24,584 nucleotides of DNA from the NCBI GenBank assembly GCA_034411635.1, contig DAOUML010000361.1, positions 1-24,584 on the forward strand, read 5' to 3'. How positions within the stretch are numbered: position 1 is the stretch's first letter; each line of letters begins with the position of its first letter. The position numbers and the translations under genes were made by a program. The notes under the pieces were generated by a model. It was not told the DNA's origin. It saw only the letters and a list, made by a program, of their open reading frames with translations, and did not search any database. Origin of the DNA: UBA8950 sp034411635 (GTDB lineage Bacteria; Chloroflexota; Anaerolineae; Anaerolineales; Villigracilaceae). This document shows, in pieces, positions 13,003 through 21,361 of this stretch.

Positions 13003-15213
13003 ATGGGCGATTTTAGCGTGTATCAACCCATTCTTTTGGCTTCACTAACGATAATTCCTTATCTGGTTTTGTCGCTTGTTTCCGTTCGCCGATTGCGCAA
13101 GCCAGATACTCTTTCCGTGCTTTTGCTGGCCTTTCTGCTTACCGGCCTGGGGTTGGAAGTTGTCTTTTCGTTGGGCAAATTGGGCTTGTGGCAAACCAGC
13201 GGAGAATCTCTCGCTCTGATTACTCAAATTGGCGCAGTTGCGATGCTGGCACTCATGGCGCAAATGATTCGAGTGGCTTCCATTCCAATGGCGCGTCATT
13301 GGCCATTATTGCTTTCGCTTGCCGGCCTGGCCGCCTTAATCGCGCTTCAAAATTTGTTGCTGGTTTTTATTTTTTGGATCATTTTTGCCGGTTTAACAAT
13401 TTTTCTACTTTTGGGGGCCATTCGCAATGCCCACATGCCCATTTTACGCAATCGCATGATTTACTGGGTGGTTGTGCTGGCTTTGCTATTGGCTAACGAT
13501 ATTGCTCTGTTTTACCTTGAAAACTGGGTCGATAACCTGTTGCGCATGGGCGCGGCGATTTTTCTGTCTTTTGTGGTTCTGCGCGCCCACCTGCCAGATG
13601 TCCGCGATACTGCCCGACAGTTTTTGATTTATCTCTCTTCTGCTGTTGTGATGATGCTGCTTTATATTGGCATCTTTTGGGCCGCCCAGCAACTTTTTGG
13701 AGATCTTGTTTCTGTTAATCCTTTATTTTTAGGCGCAGGCGTGGCTGTTTTGCTCTCGCTGGTTTTTTCGCCCTTACTTGGAGCGGTACGCAACACCTAT
13801 AACGCGCTCTTTCATCTGGAAGTGTACGATCCATCCCAAATCTTGCGCGAGTATTCCACCAGCATTAGTAACATCCTTGATCTTGAAAAACTTGCTACCG
13901 TGGCGGTTGGCTTGATTATGGAAGCCATGGAAATTAACAAGGGTCTGATTTTCCTGATTGACCCTGAAATGGACGAAAACAAAAAGAAAATCTACCGTCT
14001 TACGCCCATTCGCGGCGCGGGCAGTTTGCCTACCAGTACCGCCACTTTTTCAGAGGCAAGTTCAATCACCCGATTCTTTCTGGAGCAGCGCGAAGCACTG
14101 TTGCAATATGATGTCGATTTTGCCCCAGCCTTTATGGAGGCCCCCATTCAGGAACGCAAGTGGATGAGCGGCCTGGGAATTGATGTATATGTGCCGATTT
14201 ACTCCAAAGGCGATTGGATTGGCCTGTTAGCGTTAGGGCCGAAGGGCTCTGGCCTGCGCTATGCAGAAGAAGACCTGAACCTGCTGGCGGCCATGGCCAG
14301 CCAAACCGGGGTTGCGCTGGAAAATGCCCGCCTGGTAGAGAACCTGCGCAAACTCAACGACCAGATTCGCGAAGCCTATGCCTATCTCGATAAAGCCAAC
14401 CATGACCTGGCCAGCCTGGAAATGACCAAATCGAACTTCATCAGCATTGCCTCGCACGAGCTGCGCACCCCGCTTACGGTGGCGCGCGGTTATGCCGAAA
14501 TGCTAATCGAAGACCCGTCCCTGCCTGAACAAGTGCGCGGACTGGTGCGCGGAATCCACAAATCGACTTTGCGCCAGGTCGAAATCATGGATTCAATGTT
14601 CGATATTGCCCAACTTGACGCCAGCACCCTTGAATTACACCGTCAGGACGTTTTTCTGAACGAACTGGTGCGTTTTGTCTCGGAAGAACTTGCCGGTTCG
14701 CTAACCGAACGCGAACTGGAACTGGCGATAGACCTGCCGCAGTTGCCCTCCATCAAAGCCGATCCCAATACGATGCGCAAACTGTTTTATCACCTGATCA
14801 GCAATGCGATCAAATTCACCCCCAACGGCGGCAAGATCAGAATTTCAGGCCGCCAACTGCCACCCAATAACCGCGACCTGCCCGAAGGCGGCGTTGAATT
14901 GGTGGTGAGCGATACCGGCGTGGGGGTCGATAAAGCCTTGCAGGAAATCATCTTCACAAAATTTTACCAACCCGGCGACCAACTCAACCGCCACTCCACC
15001 GGAAAGACCAAGTTCAAAGGTTCTGGCGCAGGGTTGGGGCTGGCCCTTTCGCGCGGCATCGTCAATGCCCATGGCGGACGCATTTGGGTGGAAAGCGAAG
15101 GCCAGGACGATGAAAAATGTCCCGGCAGCGATTTCCATGTTGTCTTACCGTTACGCTCACAAGGAGAGAGCAAAACGGTGCGCATGGGCAGCGCCGTCAA
15201 ATTAAAACTTTAG
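13003..15213 (+). CDS. Membrane sensor histidine kinase with GAF domain
   Basis: A 736-residue hybrid of sensor and kinase. The N-terminus has about seven to eight TM helices (residues 6-255). A GAF domain follows (about 275-440; EYSTSISNILDLEKLATVA to ASQTGVALENARLV), then a short coiled coil. The kinase core holds the H-box ISIASHELRTPL with phospho-accepting His485, the N-box HLISNAIKFTPNGG, G1 VSDTGVGVD, the F-box FTKFYQPGDQ and G2 GSGAGLGLALSRGI. It autophosphorylates and should signal to a response regulator, but none is adjacent (orphan kinase). A strong terminator overlaps its stop codon. The sensed signal is unknown. Confidence 0.95.
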   Translation: MGDFSVYQPILLASLTIIPYLVLSLVSVRRLRKPDTLSVLLLAFLLTGLGLEVVFSLGKLGLWQTSGESLALITQIGAVAMLALMAQMIRVASIPMARHWPLLLSLAGLAALIALQNLLLVFIFWIIFAGLTIFLLLGAIRNAHMPILRNRMIYWVVVLALLLANDIALFYLENWVDNLLRMGAAIFLSFVVLRAHLPDVRDTARQFLIYLSSAVVMMLLYIGIFWAAQQLFGDLVSVNPLFLGAGVAVLLSLVFSPLLGAVRNTYNALFHLEVYDPSQILREYSTSISNILDLEKLATVAVGLIMEAMEINKGLIFLIDPEMDENKKKIYRLTPIRGAGSLPTSTATFSEASSITRFFLEQREALLQYDVDFAPAFMEAPIQERKWMSGLGIDVYVPIYSKGDWIGLLALGPKGSGLRYAEEDLNLLAAMASQTGVALENARLVENLRKLNDQIREAYAYLDKANHDLASLEMTKSNFISIASHELRTPLTVARGYAEMLIEDPSLPEQVRGLVRGIHKSTLRQVEIMDSMFDIAQLDASTLELHRQDVFLNELVRFVSEELAGSLTERELELAIDLPQLPSIKADPNTMRKLFYHLISNAIKFTPNGGKIRISGRQLPPNNRDLPEGGVELVVSDTGVGVDKALQEIIFTKFYQPGDQLNRHSTGKTKFKGSGAGLGLALSRGIVNAHGGRIWVESEGQDDEKCPGSDFHVVLPLRSQGESKTVRMGSAVKLKL

Positions 15214-15240
15214 ACCGCGCCTGGTGCGCGGTCTTTTTTT
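15213..15240 (+). terminator. Intrinsic terminator of the histidine kinase gene
   Basis: GACCGCGC (15213-15220) pairs with GCGCGGTC (15226-15233) around CTGGT, followed by seven Ts. The stem starts on the last base of the TAG stop codon. Confidence 0.9.
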
Positions 15241-15248
15241 GTTTTTAG

Positions 15249-15320
15249 TACCCTCGCACGGACTCGAACCGTGCTCTCTGGCTCCGGAGGCCAACGCTCT
15301 GTCCACTGAGCTACGAGGGC
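15249..15320 (-). tRNA. tRNA-Arg (CCG)
   Basis: A 72-nt cloverleaf on the minus strand. The acceptor GCCCTCG pairs with CGAGGGT (first pair G-U), the D-arm is AGCTCAGTGGACAGAGC, the anticodon stem is TTGGC/GCCAG with loop CTCCGGA (anticodon CCG), and the T-arm is CACGG-TTCGAGT-CCGTG. The variable loop has 4 nt, and CCA is not encoded. A candidate -10 (TAAAAT, 15335-15330) lies just upstream; its -35 is poor. Confidence 0.95.
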
Positions 15321-15429
15321 GCGGGCGAAATTTTACCATATTACGGGCTTGTTTAAGGCTTAATCTGTTGCTGTGCTGTGTTATTTTAATAAAAATAGAC
15401 ATCTGGGTGGCGATACGATACGCAGTATT

Positions 15430-16440
15430 TTATCCCTTCGGGGAGTCGCAGGCTTCCGCTTGAGCATTTTCAATCAACGACCGGCGAATTTTGCGGTAGG
15501 TGATAATCGGCCCATCGCCGGGGATTAATTTCTCACCAATATCCAGGTCAGGGCGTAGGGGGCGCTGGGTGATGACCACTGGCCTGTCTTGCCGTTCAAT
15601 AACATAATTGCCAATCTTGCCAAAAAATTCATTAATTTGACGCAGGATTGGCGTCTTTATTTTGTGGTAATAGCGCAGATACATCAGCGTATTTTCATCA
15701 TCCACCGGCACAAAGGCTACCAGAACGCGAATATTTTCTGCTATCCAGTTATGCCAAAGGTTGGGGTAAAGAAACTGTAAAAACGGATGCCGCTCCGGTT
15801 CTGGTAATTCTGAAGCGCGGCGTGGTTTTTGGCCTTCATCGCGCTCGTTGAACACCCAGATATCGAGCAGGTTTTGTCCCTGAGCAGGCTGACTTACCCT
15901 GGTAAGCGGCCCATTGACCAGGGTGCGATTGCCGCGCCCAATGGTGGTGCGATGGACAAAAGGCAGGTGAACGACATCCAACTGGTTCTCAATGGCGCGG
16001 GAGTAATGGGTGGGCCAGGGGTCGCGCAGGGTGGCATAAACAAAATCGGGGCCAATCGCATCGAAAAAGGGTAATTCCGGGTATTCTTCGCGCGGTTCAC
16101 CCCACCAGAGATAGATAAATCCATGCGCTTCGCGGATTGGGTAGGTTTTTACTTTCATTGCCTTGGGCGGCTCGGCCTGTTTGCCATTGGCCGGAATGAA
16201 AGTGCAGGCGCCGCTGCTATCATATTCAAAGCCGTGAAACGGGCACTGAATTTTATTGGCATGAATGGCGCCAATTGAAAGAGCCGCTCCGCGATGCGGA
16301 CATAAATCGCTCATGATTACCGCTTTGCCGAAGCCATCACGCCAGGCAATCATCTTTTCGCCCATGCGCGTTACGCCGATAACGCTGCCAGCCCTGACTT
16401 GATCGGATTCCAGAACAACGTACCATTGATTTTTTATCAT
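15430..16440 (-). CDS. Rieske non-haem iron oxygenase, alpha-subunit type
   Basis: A 336-residue protein. AGGAG lies 9 nt before the ATG at 16440 (MIKNQWYVV); a longer reading to 16464 lacks such a site. The N-terminal Rieske domain binds a 2Fe-2S cluster through Cys47, His49, Cys66 and His69 (CPHRGAAL and CPFHGFEY). The C-terminal catalytic domain shows the mononuclear iron site ENQLDVVHLPFVH (151-163: Asn152, Asp155, His158, His163). Such enzymes hydroxylate or demethylate aromatic or terpenoid substrates with electrons from a reductase. No reductase or ferredoxin gene is nearby, so substrate and electron donor are unknown. The operon is single-gene and divergent from the glycosidase-type gene. 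Confidence 0.92.
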   Translation of the reverse strand: MIKNQWYVVLESDQVRAGSVIGVTRMGEKMIAWRDGFGKAVIMSDLCPHRGAALSIGAIHANKIQCPFHGFEYDSSGACTFIPANGKQAEPPKAMKVKTYPIREAHGFIYLWWGEPREEYPELPFFDAIGPDFVYATLRDPWPTHYSRAIENQLDVVHLPFVHRTTIGRGNRTLVNGPLTRVSQPAQGQNLLDIWVFNERDEGQKPRRASELPEPERHPFLQFLYPNLWHNWIAENIRVLVAFVPVDDENTLMYLRYYHKIKTPILRQINEFFGKIGNYVIERQDRPVVITQRPLRPDLDIGEKLIPGDGPIITYRKIRRSLIENAQAEACDSPKG

Positions 16441-16451
16441 GTTCGCGCTCC

Positions 16452-16480
16452 TTGTTCGCGCCATTTTTCACGATTATAAT
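16452..16480 (+). promoter_or_regulatory. Promoter for the 16505 gene; shared divergent -10 region
   Basis: TTGTTC (16452-16457), a 17-nt spacer and TATAAT (16475-16480) are well placed for the gene at 16505. The -10 lies in the palindrome GATTATAATC (16472-16481), so the minus strand also reads TATAAT (16478-16473) towards the Rieske gene. Confidence 0.6.
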
Positions 16481-16504
16481 CTTGAATCAGGTTACAATCC
16501 TGGC

Positions 16505-17377
16505 ATGAAAAAACGTTACTGGTTGATTTTGATTCCTTTTATGCTGGCCTGTTGCGGGTTGACCGTTTTTGCCTATTACGCCGGGCGGCCTGCCAGGGTT
16601 GAAATGCGCGAGGAGATTTACCCCGGCATTATTTATTACCGAAGGGTGCATACCACCCCGCGCGCGATGGTTGCCCACATTGTGACCGCTGATTTAAGTG
16701 TTGACGGTGTCAGGGCGTTTGTGACCCCGCCCGACCGGCGCGGGCGTGAGACAGAGAATCCGCTCGATGCGCGCTCCACTTGGCAGTTTGCGCGTGAATT
16801 TGGGGTGCAGGTTGCGATCAATGGGGATGGATTCTTGCCCTGGTGGTCGAACGCGCCCTGGGATTACTATCCGCGCGTCGGCGACCCGGTGCGCCCGCAC
16901 GGGTTTGCTGCATCAGACCGGCGGGAATACGGAACGTTCATTCGCAATGGGCCAACGCTGTTTATCAATGAAAGAAACGAGGCATCGTTTGGCGCGCCCA
17001 CGCGCAAGGTGCATACCGCGATTTCGGGCATGAGTTGGCTGGTGAAAGACCGTGAACCCGTGCCAGATTTGCAGGACAAACAAATTGCCCCGCGCACGGC
17101 CATAGGGCTTAATCGCGGCGGCAATCGCCTGATTATGATTGTTGTTGATGGCCGCCAGCCATTTTACAGTCAGGGCGTAACAGTGCAGGAAATGGCTGAG
17201 TTGATGATTCATTATGGCGGTCACAATGCCATCAATCTGGATGGCGGCGGGTCTTCAACGCTGGTCATCCAGAACCCGCAAACGGGCCAGTATGAGGTGA
17301 TGAACTCCCCGATTAATTTCATCTGGGGGCGGCAGCGTCCGGTTGCCAATCACTTTGGCGTTTTTGCGCCGCCATAA
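16505..17377 (+). CDS. Phosphodiester glycosidase (NAGPA-like) family protein
   Basis: A 290-residue protein starting MKKRYWLILIPFML. A hydrophobic N-terminal segment (about 5-27, including LACCG) is a signal anchor or possible lipoprotein signal. The rest matches the NAGPA/exopolysaccharide phosphodiester glycosidase fold: VAINGDGF, TAIGLNRGGNRLIMIVVDGR, VTVQEMAELMIHYGGHNAINLDGGGSSTLV. Family members cleave sugar-1-phosphodiester bonds on exported glycans, and this one should act outside the membrane. The actual substrate cannot be read. A longer frame from 16439 lacks a good start. It is followed 22 nt later by a multi-TM protein, a likely operon partner. Confidence 0.88.
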   Translation: MKKRYWLILIPFMLACCGLTVFAYYAGRPARVEMREEIYPGIIYYRRVHTTPRAMVAHIVTADLSVDGVRAFVTPPDRRGRETENPLDARSTWQFAREFGVQVAINGDGFLPWWSNAPWDYYPRVGDPVRPHGFAASDRREYGTFIRNGPTLFINERNEASFGAPTRKVHTAISGMSWLVKDREPVPDLQDKQIAPRTAIGLNRGGNRLIMIVVDGRQPFYSQGVTVQEMAELMIHYGGHNAINLDGGGSSTLVIQNPQTGQYEVMNSPINFIWGRQRPVANHFGVFAPP

Positions 17378-17399
17378 ATTCAAATAAAAAGGAGCGTGT

Positions 17400-18116
17400 A
17401 TGTCACAAGATTTGTTGATTTTTTTTGAAATCGGTTTCAATGTGTTGTACCTGATTGTTATTTGGGTGTTGGTAGGCCTGATGTTCCGGCGCATGGGGCA
17501 GGTAGAAACCAAACACCAGCGCGTTGCCCGCCTGTTTGGTTGGGCTTTTCTGTTGCTCGCTGTTGGCGATAGCGGCCATGTCGGGTTTCGCGTTTTAGCC
17601 TATGCGCAGGGCGGGGTTGAGCAGAATTCCTTGCTGGTGGGCTTGGGCGCGCTGGCAACGGCGATAACCGTCACGTTCTTTTATGTGCTGATGTTGTATA
17701 TCTGGAAGGCGCGTTATAACGCTGTTTTTGGCTGGTTTGAGTATCTTTTGCTGGCTTCTGTGCCAGTTCGCTTGGCTGTGATGGCTTTTCCGCAAAATGA
17801 GTGGGGCAACGTAACAGCCCCCGAATTTTGGGGGCCGTTTCGGAATGCTTTTTTGGTTTTTCTTGGGCTGGGAGTGCTATACCTGATTTTGCGTGATGCG
17901 CTTAAATCTGGCGACCGGCTTTTCCGTTGGGTGGCTTACTGTATTTTCTTTTCGTACCTGTTTTATACGCCAGTGATTCTCTGGGTGCGATATTATCCCT
18001 GGTTGGGGATGTTGATGATTCCAAAAACCATCATGTATATTGCCATTGCCGGGTTGGCCTATTATGGGTTGTGGCTGAAGCCAGCCCGAAAAAAACACAA
18101 GCGACAAGCCGCCTGA
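17400..18116 (+). CDS. Seven-TM membrane protein of unknown function
   Basis: A 238-residue protein with about seven hydrophobic helices (near 6-27, 40-58, 73-98, 107-126, 145-163, 176-197, 202-225) and a basic C-terminus (KPARKKHKRQAA) that should be cytoplasmic. AGGAG lies 7 nt before the ATG. No catalytic motif is recognised. Its stop codon is separated by one base from the stop codon of the convergent peptidase gene, and no terminator lies between them, so the transcripts probably overlap at their 3' ends. Confidence 0.8.
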   Translation: MSQDLLIFFEIGFNVLYLIVIWVLVGLMFRRMGQVETKHQRVARLFGWAFLLLAVGDSGHVGFRVLAYAQGGVEQNSLLVGLGALATAITVTFFYVLMLYIWKARYNAVFGWFEYLLLASVPVRLAVMAFPQNEWGNVTAPEFWGPFRNAFLVFLGLGVLYLILRDALKSGDRLFRWVAYCIFFSYLFYTPVILWVRYYPWLGMLMIPKTIMYIAIAGLAYYGLWLKPARKKHKRQAA

Positions 18117-18117
18117 T

Positions 18118-20148
18118 TTATCGCACCGTAAGCGAATAGACGCCCACTTCACGGGTGAAGCGGGTTGTGCCGCTAACGGTGAGAATCACTTCGCTGATAT
18201 CGCCGCCGATGCTGATGGGAATTTCCAGAATCTGATTGGCGGGAAGTTCGAGTTTTTCGATGCGGGTATCGCTGCCTTTGTAAATTAACGTCAGGCGGAA
18301 GGTTTGCGGAAGTTGGTTTTGGATGCGGGCAAAACCTGCCGCCTGCCAGCCGCCATCGTCCTGCTCGAAGTCGGTGAAGTAGCCGATGGCCGGGATGCTG
18401 ATGTCATCGAGCAGGAGGCCTTCGCCGTTGACCGCCGCGTCGGTGACGTATTCGAAGCGCAAGAGCGCTTCTTGTCCGGCAAACTGCGAAAGGTCAACTG
18501 TCTCTTGAATCCAGCCGTTGGTTGTGCCGTTGTAGCCCCAGCCATAAGAATTGCCGGATGGGTCTTCGGGGGTGCCGGAGGGGGTAGGCAAAATTTGCCA
18601 GGTTTCGCCGCCATCGGTGGAGGCTACCAGATAGATGTAGTCGTAATCTTGCTCGATATCGTACCAGGTTTGGTAGGTGATTTCGATTGGACCAGAGACT
18701 TGGCTGAAGTCGAAAGCCTGGGTGAGGGTCATGTTTGATTCGTCGCCTTTGTTTGACCAGAAGGCGTATTTGCCAGAGTAGGCATCGGCGCTGGCGGGCA
18801 GCAGGCGGGTTTGAGTTGCGCCTTCAAAGCGCAGGCTGAAATCACCTTTGCAGGTGATTTTGATGTAATCGGTGCCGTATTGTTTGACGGTGCGGCCATC
18901 GAGCGTGGCGGGGCAATTTCTAACGGTTTCAGTGGCTGAGGCTTGGGGCGCGTTTTCGTATAAAGTATAGGCGTAGAGTCCGCCCAGGATGCGCGAATCA
19001 CCCAGGTAGTTGGCGAGTGTCCAGTCCACAAAAAAATCATCGGCCAGAATGGGTTGACCGGTGAGCGGGTGACGGGCGTTGATTTCGCGCAGCACGGCAT
19101 CGACGCTGTCCAGCCCGTTTTCAGGGTGGCGCACCAGCGATTGGGTGGCTTCTTCGCCAAATCTATCGAGGAAATAGGCGGCGAAGAGAAAACTTGCGCC
19201 ATAGTGCGGGGTGGTTGCGCTGGAATTATTGGGCCAGTCGTTAAGTTGTAAATCGGGGTTGGAGATGAAGGCATAATCAAATCCGCCAGCGTTGTAGCCG
19301 TTGAGCAGGGTTGCCAGTTCGGAAAAGCCTTCGTTGAGCCAGGAGGTTTCGTTGCGGTCTTGATGCCAGTGAATCATGTGCTGAAATTCATGAGCCAGCA
19401 CGCCGTAGGTAAATTTATCGTTCAGGCGCACGGTATCTGAGTTGAACAGGAACATTTCGTGGGCGTTGGAGTATTTGTGCGCCAGGGGGTGCGCGGCATC
19501 GGCAGAGGAGAAGTAGCCCGCCAATGAACGCCCCAGGCCGCTGGCGTACAGGATGTGGATGCGCGGGTCTTCATCGATGCCGGGGCTGGGTTCAGAACCG
19601 AAAAATTCGCGATTGATGGGGTACATTTTTTTATCGAAGGCTTCGGCCAAATCTTGCAGTTCTTTTTCGTTGTAGCGCACGCCATTTTCGATCCAAAAAT
19701 AAGAACTGGGTGTCAGGTAACGCAGGGTGGCGGCAATTTGAAAACTTTCGTTGGTATCAACATTGGTGACCCAGAAATCTTTTGAATCGCCCACCGAAAA
19801 TGGCCCGCTAGGGGCGGTGGCGGGGATGTTGGGAATGCCAGCCAGCCGTTGGGCCAGATCGCGCGGGTCGTTGATGGGGACGATGGTGTTTTGCAAGATG
19901 GTTAGGGTATCGAGCGGAATTTGCTCCACCGGAGTACGGTCGAGCGGGGCGGGGGGGGGGGTGCTGGTATCGAAGGAGAATCCGCCATCCTCGTTGTAGG
20001 GGATGGTTTCGTATTCTTCGATGGCCGAGCCAAGGGTATAGAAGCCGTAAAATCCGCCCACGGCCAGGGCAATACAGCAACAGCATAAAACAATCAGCAA
20101 TAACAAGATGATGGTGATGGGGGAGGTCCAGAAACTTTTTTGTTCCAT
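18118..20148 (-). CDS. Membrane-anchored zinc metallopeptidase, M30-like
   Basis: A 676-residue protein. One TM anchor (about 11-36) contains four consecutive cysteines (CCCC). A linker with TPPPAP follows, then a peptidase domain with the zinc motif HEFQH (253-257) and, downstream, WLNEGFSELA, where Glu273 (or Glu277) would be the third ligand. This spacing fits gluzincins such as the M30 hyicolysin group rather than the M6 motif. Around 520-600 a beta-sandwich (STDGGETWQI, WIQETVDLSQFAGQEALLRFEYVTD) resembles domains of immune-inhibitor-A-type proteases. It should act on extracellular protein. AAGGA 10 nt upstream supports the start. An 11-C tract (19951-19961) in the coding strand is slippage-prone. 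Confidence 0.85.
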   Translation of the reverse strand: MEQKSFWTSPITIILLLLIVLCCCCIALAVGGFYGFYTLGSAIEEYETIPYNEDGGFSFDTSTPPPAPLDRTPVEQIPLDTLTILQNTIVPINDPRDLAQRLAGIPNIPATAPSGPFSVGDSKDFWVTNVDTNESFQIAATLRYLTPSSYFWIENGVRYNEKELQDLAEAFDKKMYPINREFFGSEPSPGIDEDPRIHILYASGLGRSLAGYFSSADAAHPLAHKYSNAHEMFLFNSDTVRLNDKFTYGVLAHEFQHMIHWHQDRNETSWLNEGFSELATLLNGYNAGGFDYAFISNPDLQLNDWPNNSSATTPHYGASFLFAAYFLDRFGEEATQSLVRHPENGLDSVDAVLREINARHPLTGQPILADDFFVDWTLANYLGDSRILGGLYAYTLYENAPQASATETVRNCPATLDGRTVKQYGTDYIKITCKGDFSLRFEGATQTRLLPASADAYSGKYAFWSNKGDESNMTLTQAFDFSQVSGPIEITYQTWYDIEQDYDYIYLVASTDGGETWQILPTPSGTPEDPSGNSYGWGYNGTTNGWIQETVDLSQFAGQEALLRFEYVTDAAVNGEGLLLDDISIPAIGYFTDFEQDDGGWQAAGFARIQNQLPQTFRLTLIYKGSDTRIEKLELPANQILEIPISIGGDISEVILTVSGTTRFTREVGVYSLTVR

Positions 20149-20160
20149 ACCGCTAAATCC

Positions 20161-20793
20161 TTATTTTTTGAGGGTTTTGAGCCAAAACTGAAAGAGAAAG
20201 AAACCCGCCAGACTGGTAAGCACAATGAGACTGACGAAGAAGAGGATGACCGCTGAAATGCCGGAATTGAAAATTGGTGAGGGTGGCGGGTGCATGACAT
20301 ATTCGGCATTTGAGAAGGTATACAGCAGGGTGGTGATAAAGACGATATTGCCGAACGCTGTTAGCCAGGGCAGGCCAAAAAGCCACAGACTGGCTTGCAA
20401 CAGGATGCCGACAACGGCAAAAGTGAGCGCCAGTTGGAAGCGTGGTTCGGCCAGAAATAGGCCGCTCCAGTTGGCTTGCATGGCCCACATCGAAAGCGGC
20501 AGGTAAGTGACCCAGAAGACCAACCCGGTAAGCCCCAGGGCGGCAGAGCCTTTATAAAGGGCCGCTTGCCTTTGGGCAAGGGGTGGAATTTTGCCAGAAA
20601 GCAACCCCAACGCGCCAATGATGCCGGCCAGGATGAAAGCCGCTTCAGCGACCAACACCCAGGCTCCGTGCAGGTAGACGATGCGCACACTTGCGCCGAG
20701 CGATTTTTCCTGCGGGCCAAGCAGGGACATCAGGCCGATGATGATCAGGGTGGCGAAGAAGGCCAGGAGGGGGTTTGAGGTAAGTTTTTTCAT
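20161..20793 (-). CDS. Six-TM membrane protein, faintly CcmC-like
   Basis: A 210-residue protein with about six TM helices. No confident family. Two segments resemble the haem-handling CcmC/CcsA proteins in order and spacing: LGPQEKSLGASVRIVYLHGAW (about 25-45; CcmC-like proteins carry a G...RIxYxHxxxxW motif at this place), and ANWSGLFLAEPRFQ (about 112-125), a possible degenerate counterpart of the tryptophan-rich WWD motif. The key tryptophans are mostly missing, so haem binding is doubtful. It lies 12 nt upstream of the peptidase gene and is probably co-transcribed with it. Confidence 0.75.
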   Translation of the reverse strand: MKKLTSNPLLAFFATLIIIGLMSLLGPQEKSLGASVRIVYLHGAWVLVAEAAFILAGIIGALGLLSGKIPPLAQRQAALYKGSAALGLTGLVFWVTYLPLSMWAMQANWSGLFLAEPRFQLALTFAVVGILLQASLWLFGLPWLTAFGNIVFITTLLYTFSNAEYVMHPPPSPIFNSGISAVILFFVSLIVLTSLAGFFLFQFWLKTLKK

Positions 20794-20888
20794 GGGATTG
20801 ATTTTACACGTTTTTTGAAGAAAGGTTTTGATATGGAAACTTAAGCCCGCTTGTGGTAAAACTTGCTCAAAAATTATTGGAGATTCCC

Positions 20889-21293
20889 ATGCCGAAAATT
20901 ACCAGCATTAACCACGTCGCCATTGTGGTCGACGATATGGAAAAATCACTGCATTTCTGGCGCGATGCGCTGGGAATTGAACTGCACGAACTGCGCGATG
21001 TGCCTGCCGAGGCCAGCCAGGTGGCCTTCCTGCCGGTGGCCGGCGCGGAAATCGAACTGGTTCAGCCCACCAGCACCGACTCAGGGCTGGCGAAATATCT
21101 GACCAAGCGCGGGCCGGGCATGCACCACGTTTGCCTGGAGGTGGATGACATTGTGGGCATGATGGCGCAGTTAAAGGAAAAAGGCATTCGCCTGATTAAT
21201 GAAGAACCGCGCAGCGCCGCCGATGGCAAACGCTACGCGTTTATTCACCCCGAAAGCACCAGCGGGGTGCTGGTGGAGTTATACGAGGTTTAG
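20889..21293 (+). CDS. mce: Methylmalonyl-CoA epimerase (VOC family)
   Basis: A 134-residue protein starting MPKITSINHVAIVVDDM; GGAG 7 nt upstream selects this start over an in-frame Met 12 residues earlier. It has two beta-alpha-beta-beta-beta units. Metal ligands fit the family: His9 in NHVAIVV, a central His in GMHHVCLEVDD, and the Glu in VLVELYEV at the end. It interconverts (R)- and (S)-methylmalonyl-CoA in propionate metabolism. The size is standard. The mutase genes that normally accompany it are not in the window, and it stands alone here. Other VOC activities cannot be fully excluded. Confidence 0.88.
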   Translation: MPKITSINHVAIVVDDMEKSLHFWRDALGIELHELRDVPAEASQVAFLPVAGAEIELVQPTSTDSGLAKYLTKRGPGMHHVCLEVDDIVGMMAQLKEKGIRLINEEPRSAADGKRYAFIHPESTSGVLVELYEV

Positions 21294-21361
21294 ATTCAGC
21301 CGCTTGAAGGTTATGCGTTCTTGCCACAAACCGGGCGGGCCTGCATTCACCGACTTCCTTC

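Noticed and set aside
18118..20148. Peptidase as an M6 immune inhibitor A
   Set aside because: The C-terminal beta-sandwich is similar, but the zinc site HEFQH followed by NEGFSE fits gluzincins rather than the HExxHxxGxxH-type site of M6.
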